Assembly: GCF_024684275.1 (NCBI RefSeq)
Contig: NZ_JAIKXF010000056.1
Location: 1 to 33,563 of the forward strand
Direction: 5' to 3'
DNA: 33,563 nucleotides
Origin: Ruminococcus sp.
Lineage (GTDB): Bacteria > Bacillota_A > Clostridia > Oscillospirales > Ruminococcaceae
The notes beneath the pieces were generated by a model. The model did not search any database and was not told where the DNA came from. It saw only the letters and a program-made list of their open reading frames with translations. The translations under genes were made by a program, and so were the position numbers. The first letter of the stretch is position 1. Every line of letters begins with the position of its first letter. Positions 7,820 to 16,534 of the stretch are shown one piece after another.

Positions 7820-8002
7820 ATGGACGAACAGAAAAAGAACAAGAGCATCAAGTGCGACGTATCTCAGTGCCGTCACAATCTCGTATCCGAGAACTACTGC
7901 TCTCTCGACTGCATTTCAGTAGGCACACACGAGGACAATCCTACTGTCCCCGAATGTACAGACTGCAATTCATTCGTAGTCCGCTCAGGCTGCTGCGAAT
8001 AA
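7820..8002 (+). CDS. DUF1540 cysteine-rich small protein
   Basis: 60 residues with the DUF1540 cysteine pattern: CDVSQCRHN, NYCSLDCISVGTH, then ECTDCNSFV and a terminal CC. The spaced cysteine pairs suggest metal binding, but no function is known for the family. An AGGAG box sits 9 nt before the ATG. It is monocistronic and shares a terminator with the convergent ferredoxin gene. Confidence 0.9.
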   Translation: MDEQKKNKSIKCDVSQCRHNLVSENYCSLDCISVGTHEDNPTVPECTDCNSFVVRSGCCE

Positions 8003-8009
8003 GCAAAAA

Positions 8010-8041
8010 AATAAGCAGTTCCGTCAATGGAACTGCTTATT
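8010..8041. terminator. Bidirectional intrinsic terminator
   Basis: 13-bp perfect stem AATAAGCAGTTCC (8010-8022) with GGAACTGCTTATT (8029-8041), lying between the convergent DUF1540 and ferredoxin genes. A-run on the left serves leftward transcripts. Confidence 0.9.
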
Positions 8042-8055
8042 GCATCTTATCGTGA

Positions 8056-8226
8056 TTACTGAGCATTAGGAGCGCCTACAGGACATACACCTGCACAAGC
8101 ACCGCACTCTACGCAAGCGTCTGCGTCGATAACGTATTTTCCGTCTCCCTCAGAGATAGCGCCTACAGGACACTCGCCTGCACAAGCACCACACATTACA
8201 CAATCATCAGAAATAATATATGCCAT
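8056..8226 (-). CDS. 2[4Fe-4S] ferredoxin, clostridial type
   Basis: A 56-residue protein beginning MAYIISDDCVMCG. Two classical cluster motifs are visible: CVMCGACAGECP and CVECGACAGVCP, each C-x2-C-x2-C-x3-C-P, with the pseudo-twofold repeat typical of clostridial ferredoxins. It carries low-potential electrons in the cytoplasm between pyruvate:ferredoxin oxidoreductase, hydrogenase and similar enzymes. A GGAGG box lies 9 nt upstream and a promoter precedes it. It is monocistronic, facing the DUF1540 gene. Confidence 0.95.
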   Translation of the reverse strand: MAYIISDDCVMCGACAGECPVGAISEGDGKYVIDADACVECGACAGVCPVGAPNAQ

Positions 8227-8275
8227 TTACATACACCTCCGTGTTATTCGCGGAGCTTCTGCTCCCCGTGTTTTT

Positions 8276-8303
8276 ATTTTACCATATCTGTGTGAAAAAT
8301 CAA
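8276..8303 (-). promoter_or_regulatory. Promoter of the ferredoxin gene
   Basis: On the minus strand: TTGATT (8303-8298), a 16-bp spacer, and TAAAAT (8281-8276). The short leader holds a GGAGC-agaa-GCTCC hairpin just before the ribosome binding site. Confidence 0.6.
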
Positions 8304-8361
8304 TAGCTTTTTGTTAGTACAAGCTTACATTTTTGACACAGATCGCTGTATATCCGCAAAA

Positions 8362-8390
8362 AAGCTCTGAGAGTCTGTCTCTCAGAGCTT
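8362..8390 (-). terminator. Intrinsic terminator of the M6 protease-Wzy-like operon
   Basis: 12-bp stem AAGCTCTGAGAG (8362-8373) with CTCTCAGAGCTT (8379-8390); on the minus strand it is followed by a T-run. Confidence 0.9.
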
Positions 8391-8395
8391 TGTCG

Positions 8396-9856
8396 TCATG
8401 CCTTATTCTTAGTTTTTTCATTCTTTTTGGCAAGCTTCTCAGCAGACTTCTTTTCCTTTGCAGTTTCAACATGAGCGCAGGCTGTTCCTGCCGCTGCCCA
8501 GAATACAGGTGCATATGCGATACTGCTGCAGCTTATGAAGAACATAAGCACACCGCCCAGCGTAAGCACGAATATCGTGAATGCCTCGGCGTTCTTTCTT
8601 CTGCGGAGAGCCTTATAGCCCATGAACAGAGCAGGGATAAGCGCCAGAGCCAGTGCGATAAGCGAAGGAACTCCCCTTGTAGCCGCAGTATAGAGATACT
8701 CATTATAGGTCTTATCGAAAATGCCGTCATTTGCTGTCATTATATCCTCTATCTCGGTAAGCTCACCAACCTTGTGTACCTGAGGAAAAGCAAGCTGTTC
8801 GGGGCCAGTGCCAGTCAGAGGGTCCTTGCCGATGATATTCATGGTTTTTTCGTTCATATAGGTATAAACGTCCACAGGATCATCTATATCCACAACTTTT
8901 GCATTAAAGCTGCCCGATGCCGAGGCTCTCATATATGCATCAGCCCACCATGCTATCCTGCCGTCGTAGGTCCTGTATTCGGTGATATTGCCTACAGCGC
9001 CTGCATAAACCAGTACAACAGCCAGCGCAGCTCCTACAGCAGAGGCTAAAACAGACACAAGGCGCACCTTAGGAGCCTTGAGAGCAAATACAGCAGCAAC
9101 AGCCGCGATAACTGAAAATACCAATCCGCAGATACCTATTATAGAGTAAGTAAACATAATAACAAATGAGAAAAGCATTGCTGCACAGACAAAAATTATC
9201 CTGCGCTTTTTGTTTTCAGATGAAACAAAGCCTATGAGAGCAGCCGAAAGCGCCAGTGTCAGCACCATTGCCAGGAATATGGGAGACATTGAAAGTCCCG
9301 AGGCTGCCATAGCTTTATCGTCCATAGATACCAGATCATAATGCCTGTTTTTGACGAATATCTGTATCAAAGACACCAAGCTGTTGAGAGCACCGACTCC
9401 TACGATACCGTTTATAAGAGTCTCTACAGCCTTTTCGCGCTTTATCGCCGCAGCCGTTGTAAAGAATCCGAAGTAGAACATTAAAGCAAGAAGTCCCTCG
9501 CCTCTGTTGGGGTATCCATAGAGGGAGATATTCAGGTCATAGCCGTTTATAAGGGAAACAACGCCCCAGCCCACAAGTGCGCCCATAGCACATACGGGTA
9601 TAACTGCGCCTTTGCCGATATACTTCTTCATAAGAGCGATAAGAGCAAGTATCATGCATATTACGCCGCCTACAGCAAGTCCCCCTGCTGAAAAGGCATA
9701 TGATGCCTTATCCGTTATCTCAGGGATAATGGTGAACAGCGGCACTGCCAGCATTGCTGCTATAAGCCCACGTGAAGCCAGCTTTGAATACTGTTCCTCT
9801 GTCATGTTGAGAATAAAGTTTGATTTTTCTGTGGTTTTAAAAATAGTTTTTGCCAT
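8396..9856 (-). CDS. O-antigen ligase/polymerase-like membrane protein (Wzy_C superfamily)
   Basis: 486 residues with about 11 to 12 hydrophobic segments. The pattern of the O-antigen ligase/Wzy superfamily is visible: YPNRGEGLLALMFYFGFF in an early helix, then a large extracellular loop with DGRIAWW, DPLTGTGPEQL and TYNEYLYTAATRGVPSL, the Arg and His/Tyr-rich region typical of these glycan-joining enzymes. In a Gram-positive host the likely substrate is a lipid-linked cell-wall glycan or exopolysaccharide; there is no glycan cluster nearby to say which. The C-terminus is a Lys-rich tail. It starts 32 nt after the M6 protease stop and is probably cotranscribed with it. Confidence 0.82.
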   Translation of the reverse strand: MAKTIFKTTEKSNFILNMTEEQYSKLASRGLIAAMLAVPLFTIIPEITDKASYAFSAGGLAVGGVICMILALIALMKKYIGKGAVIPVCAMGALVGWGVVSLINGYDLNISLYGYPNRGEGLLALMFYFGFFTTAAAIKREKAVETLINGIVGVGALNSLVSLIQIFVKNRHYDLVSMDDKAMAASGLSMSPIFLAMVLTLALSAALIGFVSSENKKRRIIFVCAAMLFSFVIMFTYSIIGICGLVFSVIAAVAAVFALKAPKVRLVSVLASAVGAALAVVLVYAGAVGNITEYRTYDGRIAWWADAYMRASASGSFNAKVVDIDDPVDVYTYMNEKTMNIIGKDPLTGTGPEQLAFPQVHKVGELTEIEDIMTANDGIFDKTYNEYLYTAATRGVPSLIALALALIPALFMGYKALRRRKNAEAFTIFVLTLGGVLMFFISCSSIAYAPVFWAAAGTACAHVETAKEKKSAEKLAKKNEKTKNKA

Positions 9857-9888
9857 GCTAAAAAATTCCTTCCTGCTTTTATGCAGAG

Positions 9889-11604
9889 TTATTTACGAGA
9901 AACGGTAACTGTATAGCTGTCTCCGTTTTTCTCACCAATAGTGATAATGACGCCGGGATCAAAAGACTCTGCGCCGCCGCTGTCATACCAGCAGAAGCCG
10001 CTTATTGAGCTTTTTACCACATCTCCTGTCCTGCGCAGATTATCCTTTTCGCCGTCGTCAACGAGCCTTACAAAGCGTCTGCCCTTATCTTTATTTGTAA
10101 ACTCATCGTTTCCGCTCTCGTATTTGAATACCCTGCGCCAGCCGTCGTTATATTCGGTAGCCTCGACATGGAGTATCCTCACACCGCTGCCAATAGGTCT
10201 CCACCAGAAATTCTTCTTGACGTCGCTGTTGTTCTGATCGAGAGTTGTGTATTCAAGAATAAAGTATTCCGACTTATATTCGCTGTTGAGCGTACCTCTC
10301 GGTATAATAAGGCAGTTGCCCTCGTCGCTCTGACCGTTTGTGAGGGTAAAGGTCTGAGTGCCCTTAGAGCTGTCATAGACCTGTATCTGATCCTCTCTGT
10401 ACCAGCCAAGCATAAGCTTTGAAATAGCGCTGAAATCAGAATGTGCCTCGTCCATGAGGTCATAGCCTGCCGAGCCGTGAAGCCCCTCGAAGTCCTCACC
10501 GTTATCTACATACAGATAATAATCGGGAAGTCCCATACAATGTCCCATTTCATGAAGATATGTGGAGGTAAAGTTTGAATAGTCCGTATCCGAAGTGATA
10601 TCTGCATTGCCGGTGATAACGTGCCCCATAGTCATGCCGTCCAGCTTGAGCCAGTAGTCGCCGCCGAATTCACCTGCGCATGGCCACCATTCCTGCTCGT
10701 CTGATGAACTGGGCACACAGAAGAGCATAGCGTCAACTATACCGTCATGGTTGGCATCAAACTGCGAGTAATCCACAGTACTGTCCATATTCTTTAATAC
10801 CTCGGTAGTAAAATCCGCCTTGAATATATCCCCCTCATATGAGCTGATATTATTCTTGCAGGTATATCTGTAAGCCTTGCCCTGAAGCTTCATAGCACCC
10901 TTTGAAGCTCTTGAATAGAAAGCCGAACAGCTCTCATAGGGATACAAAGGCGAGCTTTCATTTTCGGGACCAAAGGCAATTTCCTCTATCTTTTCCGTGG
11001 TCGGCTCATATTTGAATTTGCAGTCAGGGAAATCCACATAAAAGACTATCAAATTAGCCTTGCCCTGTGAAGGCAGAGTCCCGTACATATCGTAAACAGG
11101 CGCAGGGATAAAATCCTTCTTAGTCGGAACTGTAGTCGTAGTAGTTGTTGCAGTGGTCGTTGAAGTTGCCGTCGTAAGCTTAGCAGTCGTTGTAGTTGTA
11201 GTCTCATCGTGCCAGAGGAAAATCTCTCCGTACTTATCCGCAGAGATAAGCTGCTTCCTCATTTCCACAAGGTCGAATATATCGACTATCCCGTCTCTGT
11301 TGAGATCAGCCTTCTGGACTGAGATACCACCGCTGACGGTCACGACCTTTTCAGGACCGGTCTTTATTGCATACTTTCCGCTGCCAAGAGTGCAGACGCT
11401 GCTGTCTCCCAGCGGCTGAGCACCGTGCAGATGCTTGCACAGCGTTACCATATCTGCCACGTTGACCTGTTTATCGCCGTTCAGGTCTCCCATACTGTCT
11501 ATCTGCTTCCACGCAGCAGATGCCGATAACGGAACAGCCGCCAGTGCCAGCACCGCAGCAGCCGCAGCAGATGCAAATAATCCCCATAACTTAGTTTTTT
11601 TCAT
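9889..11604 (-). CDS. Secreted M6-family metalloprotease with N-terminal dockerin
   Basis: 571 residues. A signal peptide (1-30) is followed by two dockerin-type calcium repeats, DLNGDKQVNVADMVTL (about 40-55) and DLNRDGIVDIFDLVEM (about 100-115), a Thr-rich linker (about 135-160), and an M6 (immune inhibitor A-like) protease domain starting at GKANLIVFYVDFP. The zinc site is HEMGHCMGLPD: His351, Glu352, His355 and probably Asp361. The start at 11604 follows a GGGAGG box 7 nt upstream; a longer frame upstream lacks one. The dockerin between signal peptide and catalytic domain, rather than at the C-terminus, is unusual. If functional it would attach the protease to a cohesin scaffold. It is followed closely by the Wzy-like gene. 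Confidence 0.92.
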   Translation of the reverse strand: MKKTKLWGLFASAAAAAVLALAAVPLSASAAWKQIDSMGDLNGDKQVNVADMVTLCKHLHGAQPLGDSSVCTLGSGKYAIKTGPEKVVTVSGGISVQKADLNRDGIVDIFDLVEMRKQLISADKYGEIFLWHDETTTTTTAKLTTATSTTTATTTTTTVPTKKDFIPAPVYDMYGTLPSQGKANLIVFYVDFPDCKFKYEPTTEKIEEIAFGPENESSPLYPYESCSAFYSRASKGAMKLQGKAYRYTCKNNISSYEGDIFKADFTTEVLKNMDSTVDYSQFDANHDGIVDAMLFCVPSSSDEQEWWPCAGEFGGDYWLKLDGMTMGHVITGNADITSDTDYSNFTSTYLHEMGHCMGLPDYYLYVDNGEDFEGLHGSAGYDLMDEAHSDFSAISKLMLGWYREDQIQVYDSSKGTQTFTLTNGQSDEGNCLIIPRGTLNSEYKSEYFILEYTTLDQNNSDVKKNFWWRPIGSGVRILHVEATEYNDGWRRVFKYESGNDEFTNKDKGRRFVRLVDDGEKDNLRRTGDVVKSSISGFCWYDSGGAESFDPGVIITIGEKNGDSYTVTVSRK

Positions 11605-11708
11605 ATCATTACCTCCCTCTGTACTTATTCTTTTCTCTTTTTTACCTATTTCATTCTGAAGGCATGGGAAATAATACTTTCTCATGTCTCCAGAGTGAAA
11701 TAAAAAGC

Positions 11709-11737
11709 GGCTGTCGAGCATAATATGCCCGACAGCC
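11709..11737 (-). terminator. Intrinsic terminator of rny
   Basis: Stem GGCTGTCG (11709-11716) with CGACAGCC (11730-11737), extended inward by GCAT/ATGC; a T-run follows on the minus strand. A second hairpin (GCGGT/ACCGC) lies just before it. Confidence 0.85.
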
Positions 11738-11774
11738 AACGTTCTGCGGTAAAAGCATACCGCAGCAGAGTGCG

Positions 11775-13352
11775 TTATTTTGCGTAGTCAGTAACTCTGC
11801 TCTCACGAATGAGATTGACCTTGATCTGTCCCGGATAATCCATCTCAGCCTCGATCTGCTGAGCGATCTGTCTTGCGACGAGAACCATTTTCTCATCGTT
11901 GATGACCTCAGGAGTGACCATGATCCTGACTTCACGTCCTGCCTGTACAGCAAAGCACTTCTCAACGCCGTCATAAGAGGTGCATATCTCCTCAAGTTTC
12001 TGAAGGCGCTTGATATAGCTTTCGTAGTTTTCGCTTCTTGCGGCAGGTCTTGCAGCGGAGATAGCGTCGGCTGCCTGAACTATGCAGGCAATGACTGTTT
12101 TCGGCTCAACGTCGTTATGGTGAGCCTCGACAGCGTGTATAATAACAGGATTTTCGTTGTATTTTTTACAAACATCAACACCGATCTGAACGTGCGAGCC
12201 CTCGATCTCGGAGGTAAGAGCCTTACCGATATCGTGGAGAAGTCCGGCACGTCTTGCCATATTGGCGTCAACGCCCAGCTCTGAAGCGAGAACTCCGCAG
12301 AGCTTTGCAACCTCAATGGAGTGATCCAGTACGTTCTGTCTGTAGCTTGTACGGAATTTAAGACGGCCGATAAGCTTGATAAGCTCGTGGTTAAGGCCGT
12401 GAACGTTAGTCTCGATGACAGCGCGTTCACCCTCCTGCTTGATCTTGTACTCTACCTCACGGCGAGCCTTTTCGACCATTTCCTCAATACGTGTCGGGTG
12501 GATCCTTCCGTCGGAAATAAGCTTTTCGAGGGCGATCCTTGCTACCTCACGTCTGATCTGGTCAAAGCAGGAAATTGTAATAGCCTCAGGGGTATCGTCG
12601 ATGATAAGATCGACGCCTGTAAGAGTTTCGAGAGTTCTGATATTGCGTCCCTCACGGCCGATGATACGTCCCTTCATTTCGTCATTTGGCAGAGGAACTA
12701 CTGAAACAGCAGCCTCAGAGACCTGATCCGCAGCCACTTTAGCGATAGCCAGAGAGATATAGCTTCTTGCCTTCTCCTGACATTCGTCCTTGATGATCTG
12801 CTCGTAAGCCTGTACCTTTACAGCCTTTTCGTGGACGAGGTCGTCCTCCAGCTTGGAAATGATATACTCCTTAGCCTGATCCTTAGTAAATTCAGAGATC
12901 CTCTCCAGAATATCCATCTGGCTCTTCTTGATAGAATCAGCTTCCTTGAGTTTTTCGTCAGCCGACTTTATCTTCTGATTGAGAGTCTCCTCCTTCTTTT
13001 CGAGATTATCAGTTTTCTTGTCTAAATTCTCTTCTTTCTGCTGCATACGTCTTTCCTGACGTGACAGCTCTGCTCTGCGATCCTTGATCTCCTTATCCGC
13101 CTCGGTGCGGAGCTTATGTATTTCGTCCTTTGCCTCTATGAGGGCGCTTTTCTTCTTATTGTCAGCGTCCTTTTCGGCATCCTCAACGATACGCTCTGCC
13201 TGCTGTTCAGCAGAACCTACGATTGCTTCTGCGTCGTGCTTGCGCTTTTCCACGCCTGCCTCAACGCCCTTTTTGTAGAACAGAGCATAACCCACTCCAA
13301 CGCCTGCTGCCAGCGCAGCAATGATAAGAACAATAGCGATGATTGGATCCAT
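11775..13352 (-). CDS. rny: Ribonuclease Y
   Basis: 525 residues, close to the B. subtilis protein. Order: N-terminal membrane anchor (about 4-24), long charged coiled coil (about 35-200), KH domain with [15 protein letters not shown] (about 228-242), and the HD domain with the metal-binding His373-Asp374 in [10 protein letters not shown]. RNase Y is the membrane-tethered endonuclease that starts mRNA decay in many Firmicutes. The start [10 protein letters not shown] is 11 nt from a strong AAAGGAGG box; two upstream in-frame starts are too close to or upstream of that box. It has its own strong promoter and a remarkably long leader, and ends at a strong terminator. Confidence 0.96.
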   Translation of the reverse strand: MDPIIAIVLIIAALAAGVGVGYALFYKKGVEAGVEKRKHDAEAIVGSAEQQAERIVEDAEKDADNKKKSALIEAKDEIHKLRTEADKEIKDRRAELSRQERRMQQKEENLDKKTDNLEKKEETLNQKIKSADEKLKEADSIKKSQMDILERISEFTKDQAKEYIISKLEDDLVHEKAVKVQAYEQIIKDECQEKARSYISLAIAKVAADQVSEAAVSVVPLPNDEMKGRIIGREGRNIRTLETLTGVDLIIDDTPEAITISCFDQIRREVARIALEKLISDGRIHPTRIEEMVEKARREVEYKIKQEGERAVIETNVHGLNHELIKLIGRLKFRTSYRQNVLDHSIEVAKLCGVLASELGVDANMARRAGLLHDIGKALTSEIEGSHVQIGVDVCKKYNENPVIIHAVEAHHNDVEPKTVIACIVQAADAISAARPAARSENYESYIKRLQKLEEICTSYDGVEKCFAVQAGREVRIMVTPEVINDEKMVLVARQIAQQIEAEMDYPGQIKVNLIRESRVTDYAK

Positions 13353-13638
13353 ACAGTGCATTACCTCCTTTTCGTAAAAAATAATCAAAAGTTTGTATCA
13401 TAGTTTTAATTATTACTTAAAGGCGGTAAATGCCGCATTATTTTATTCATTTATAAATATATAGATGAAGAGCTTTTTGAGCTCGCAAAAGATAGACGGA
13501 CGTTATAATCCCCGTCCAAAATTTTGTTCCGTTATCATATTTAGACCGCGCGGACATCTTTATATATCGCCGCTGCGGATAATGATTTAAAACAAAGCTG
13601 CATATACTGCCATAGTAATATTATGCAAATAAATACAA
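13353..13638 (-). promoter_or_regulatory. Long structured 5' leader of rny
   Basis: From the predicted start near 13639 to the rny ATG there are about 286 nt with no good coding frame. It holds several small perfect hairpins in a row, including GGACG/CGTCC, GAGCT-caaaa-AGCTC and GCGG-cattta-CCGC (roughly 13545 down to 13425). None has a clear T-run. It may be a target for RNase Y itself or another control element. Confidence 0.5.
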
Positions 13639-13645
13639 CATAATT

Positions 13646-13674
13646 ATTATATAATATTTCAGGCGTTCTGTCAA
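13646..13674 (-). promoter_or_regulatory. Consensus sigma-A promoter of rny
   Basis: On the minus strand: perfect TTGACA (13674-13669), a 17-bp spacer, and perfect TATAAT (13651-13646). Confidence 0.85.
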
Positions 13675-13755
13675 TAGATTTTTGTGAAGAAAAATACTTT
13701 TTAGTGTACCAAGTCATGTTTCATAATGCATTATGCATAATTTCAGTACAAAAAA

Positions 13756-13777
13756 GACTGCCGCCGAAGCGACAGTC
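13756..13777 (-). terminator. Terminator of the DUF1508 gene
   Basis: GACTG (13756-13760) pairs with CAGTC (13773-13777), extended by CGC/GCG with one mismatch; a run of T follows on the minus strand. Confidence 0.75.
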
Positions 13778-13786
13778 CGTCATTTA

Positions 13787-14173
13787 TCATTTCTTTTCAG
13801 GCTCCGGCTCTATAACAGGAGCGTCAACAGCGTTCTTTCTGACGCTTGCAATGCCCTTCTTGCAGCTGTCCTTCTTGACATAGCCCTCGCTTGCGGCGAT
13901 TATCTCGCCGTTCTTTGCTTTAAGGCGGAATCTGAATTCGCCTGACTTGTCCTTATATATCTCGAACTTAGGGTTATTTACTGTCTGGAAGCCTTCCACA
14001 GTCTGATCCTCAAGATTAGCCTCGGGAGCGTTCTTCATAACGCTTGAGATACCGTTTTTAACGCTTGCGAGAGTATTGTATACCTCTCCGCCCGTAGCGA
14101 TGACCTCTCCATTGCCTGCCTTCAGGCTGAATGTGAAGCCTGTCTTGGTAGCTTTGATGATAAATTTGCCCAT
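13787..14173 (-). CDS. DUF1508 (YegP-like) tandem-repeat protein
   Basis: 128 residues made of two copies of the DUF1508 unit. The first is GKFIIKATKTGFTFSLKAGN and the second PKFEIYKDKSGEFRFRLKAK, each followed by a GE-I-A motif and a helix with a K-GI-SV-KNA pattern. The family is small, cytoplasmic and of unknown function. The ATG at 14173 is preferred; the frame extends upstream only to a TTG that overlaps the AAGG box. It has a perfect promoter and a terminator, so it is monocistronic and probably well expressed. Confidence 0.92.
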   Translation of the reverse strand: MGKFIIKATKTGFTFSLKAGNGEVIATGGEVYNTLASVKNGISSVMKNAPEANLEDQTVEGFQTVNNPKFEIYKDKSGEFRFRLKAKNGEIIAASEGYVKKDSCKKGIASVRKNAVDAPVIEPEPEKK

Positions 14174-14238
14174 GATTTTTTCAACACCTTTCAGCAAAAG
14201 TAATAATTAAACCGATTGCATATCCGATTTATATCATA

Positions 14239-14267
14239 ATTATAACTGAATACTGCTGACTTGTCAA
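14239..14267 (-). promoter_or_regulatory. Consensus sigma-A promoter of the DUF1508 gene
   Basis: On the minus strand: perfect TTGACA (14267-14262), a 17-bp spacer, and perfect TATAAT (14244-14239). Confidence 0.85.
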
Positions 14268-14328
14268 TAGTTTTTGTGAATTTTCATCAAAACGCCAAAA
14301 TATTTACCATTTTAAAGTTTCATAGCTG

Positions 14329-14445
14329 ACAGCGGAGAGGACCTCTATATACCCGTGATATGGCGCTGTACAGGTGCAAAAACGAGAGTCTCTGCCTTTT
14401 TACGGCTCAGGGCATAAAATTACCGAGTCTGAAATTTCAGACCCG
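14329..14445 (-). other. Hairpin-rich 3' region after ispE
   Basis: The gap between ispE and the DUF1508 promoter contains a near-perfect stem around GTCTGAAATTTCAGAC (14423-14445), which could end the ispE operon although its T-run is broken, and an ACAGCG/CGCTGT stem (14329-14334 with 14364-14369) with an inner GAGG/CCTC pair. No gene is visible. Confidence 0.4.
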
Positions 14446-14497
14446 GCAACCATAGTTTCTTTTTAACGAAGCAGCATGAATACTGCTGCACTTTATC

Positions 14498-15355
14498 TTA
14501 AATTATGATGAAGCTCTCGAGAACAGTCTCGCAGGTTATAGCAAAATAGTCCTTTTCTCTCAGCTTGTCAACACATCTGACAGCCTGTGCGGGATCTATG
14601 AAAAGTCCGAACACTGCCGAGCCGCTGCCTGTCATGACAGCTCTGCGAGCACGATATTTCAGCATATTGCTTTTTATGTCATCCACCTCGGGAAGCTTCA
14701 CAGCCTGTTCAAACAGATTCCCGAAGTACCTGTAAGCCGTATCGGGAGCCGAATTTATGGCTTCCACCAGCTTGTGAGTCTCAGGGTGAGCAGGAGCAGT
14801 CAGGCTGTCGATATTTCGGTAAGCCTCTGCGGTGGAAACGCCCTCTTTCCCCTTTGCGATGACCAGTATTCGTCCCGAATAATCGGCAATAGGAGTTATT
14901 TTCTCTCCGATGCCCTCAACATAGGCTGTACCTCCAGTAAGGAAGAAAGGCACATCGGCTCCCAGCTTTTCGGGAGCGCTGACGTTTTTCCCTGTCATTC
15001 TGCCGAGGCAGTACAATACAGCCGCAGCATCGGTGCTTCCGCCGCCCATGCCTGCCTGTGAAGGGATACCCTTCTTTATATGTATACGGCAGCCGCAGTC
15101 CATACTGTTCTCCTCAAAGAACAGCTTTGCAGCCTTATATGCGATATTGCGTTCATCACATGGTATAGGATCAGAATCCGCAAACATCTCGGGTACCTCG
15201 CAGCTCAGCTCTATGCCGCTGTTTGTCAGCTCAATGTCAACCTCATCGTAAAGCCCCACGGTCTGAAAAACACTTTCAAGACTGTGATAGCCGTTGGGAA
15301 GCTTGCCCGTGACGTCCAGAGCAAGGTTTATCTTAGCCGCAGTTTTTACCCTCAT
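14498..15355 (-). CDS. ispE: 4-diphosphocytidyl-2-C-methyl-D-erythritol kinase
   Basis: 285 residues of the GHMP kinase family. The N-terminal VKTAAKINLALDV carries the catalytic Lys8, GIPSQAGMGGGSTDAAA (97-113) is the ATP-binding loop, and KLGADVPFFLTGG holds the catalytic Asp134. It phosphorylates CDP-methylerythritol in the non-mevalonate isoprenoid pathway. The segment between the ATP loop and LGADVPFF is about ten residues shorter than usual, missing part of the helix normally seen there. The gene overlaps the end of the aminotransferase gene by 23 nt and is the last of a five-gene operon. Confidence 0.94.
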   Translation of the reverse strand: MRVKTAAKINLALDVTGKLPNGYHSLESVFQTVGLYDEVDIELTNSGIELSCEVPEMFADSDPIPCDERNIAYKAAKLFFEENSMDCGCRIHIKKGIPSQAGMGGGSTDAAAVLYCLGRMTGKNVSAPEKLGADVPFFLTGGTAYVEGIGEKITPIADYSGRILVIAKGKEGVSTAEAYRNIDSLTAPAHPETHKLVEAINSAPDTAYRYFGNLFEQAVKLPEVDDIKSNMLKYRARRAVMTGSGSAVFGLFIDPAQAVRCVDKLREKDYFAITCETVLESFIII

Positions 15356-16532
15356 TCTTCTCAGCCTCCAGTTTTTTCAGGAACTTTTCGATACGGGATA
15401 TAGCCTCCATAAGGTGTTTAAGTGAATAAGCGTAGGATATACGCATATAGCCCTCGCCGCTGTCTCCGAAGGCACTTCCCGGAACAGCCGCCACCTTGCC
15501 CTCAAACAGCAGTCTCTCGCAGAACTCCTCGCTTGTGAGACCTGTACTCTTGATACAAGGGAACACATAGAATGCTCCTTCGGGATTAAAGCAGGTCAGA
15601 CCGAGGCGGTTGAACTCGCCCACCAGATAGCGGCGGCGGATATTGTACTCGTCAACCATTTTAGCCACCTCTGCATCGCAGGAGGTAAGCGCTTCAACAG
15701 CGGCATTCTGACTTATAAACGGGCTGCACATGATGCCGTACTGATGTATCTTGGATATCTGACTGATTATCGGCTCGGGAGCAGTAACATAGCCCAGTCT
15801 CCAGCCTGTCATGGCATAAGCCTTTGAGAAGCCGTTTACATAGATAGTACGCTCTCTCATACCCTCAAGCTCAATAATCGAGAAATGCTTTCTGCCGTAG
15901 GTCAGCTCGGAGTATATCTCGTCGCTGAGCACCATGATATTGGTATCGCGGAGAAACTCCGCAATAGGCTCTAAGTCCTCCTTAGTCATAACAGCTCCCG
16001 TAGGATTGTTAGGGAAAGGCAGTATCAGGAGCTTTGTACGCTCTGTTATCTTGTCCTTGAAATCATCAAGAGTGAGCTTGAAGTTATTCTCTATTTTTGT
16101 GGGAACAGATACGGGAACACCGCCTGCCAGCTCAACAAGAGGAGCATAACAGACAAAGCATGGCTCTACCACCAGCACCTCATCGCCGTTGTCAAGAAGT
16201 CCTCTGAGCGCGAGGTCTATAGCCTCAGAGCCGCCCACTGTCACGATTATCTCCTTGTCGGGATCGTACTTTACACCGTGCTTTTTCTCGATAGTCTGTG
16301 AGATAGCACCTCTCAGGGGAGCAAGTCCCTTGTTCGGTCCGTAAATGATGTGCTTGCGCTCCAATACCTGTATTGCAGCCTTTCTTATAGCCCACGGAGT
16401 ATTGAAATCGGGCTCGCCGACACCGAGAGATATAACATCGTCCATAGTGCCTGCGATGTCAAAGAATTTACGTATTCCCGAGGGCTTTATGCTTTTGATC
16501 TTGTCCGAAAGGACCTTGTCATAATCTATCAC
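15333..16532 (-). CDS. PLP-dependent class I/II aminotransferase
   Basis: 399 residues, fold type I. Motifs: SLGVGEPDFNTP near the N-terminus, YGPNKGLAPLR, PFPNNPTGA with the substrate-contacting Asn176, Asp204 and Tyr207 in LSDEIYSEL, the PLP lysine Lys237 in NGFSKAYAMTGWRLGY, and a C-terminal Arg in YMRISYAYS. This is the aspartate/aromatic aminotransferase group (PatA/AspC-like); the amino-acid specificity is not readable. It begins 2 nt after an Lrp-type regulator and overlaps ispE, so translation is probably coupled. The regulator next door often responds to amino acids, which fits. Confidence 0.93.
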   Translation of the reverse strand: MIDYDKVLSDKIKSIKPSGIRKFFDIAGTMDDVISLGVGEPDFNTPWAIRKAAIQVLERKHIIYGPNKGLAPLRGAISQTIEKKHGVKYDPDKEIIVTVGGSEAIDLALRGLLDNGDEVLVVEPCFVCYAPLVELAGGVPVSVPTKIENNFKLTLDDFKDKITERTKLLILPFPNNPTGAVMTKEDLEPIAEFLRDTNIMVLSDEIYSELTYGRKHFSIIELEGMRERTIYVNGFSKAYAMTGWRLGYVTAPEPIISQISKIHQYGIMCSPFISQNAAVEALTSCDAEVAKMVDEYNIRRRYLVGEFNRLGLTCFNPEGAFYVFPCIKSTGLTSEEFCERLLFEGKVAAVPGSAFGDSGEGYMRISYAYSLKHLMEAISRIEKFLKKLEAEKNEGKNCG

Positions 16533-16534
16533 GA

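Noticed and set aside
8333..9049. Plus-strand 238-codon frame opposite the Wzy-like gene
   Set aside because: It begins in the terminator hairpin, is rich in Cys and Arg, and lies opposite a membrane protein with clear family motifs.
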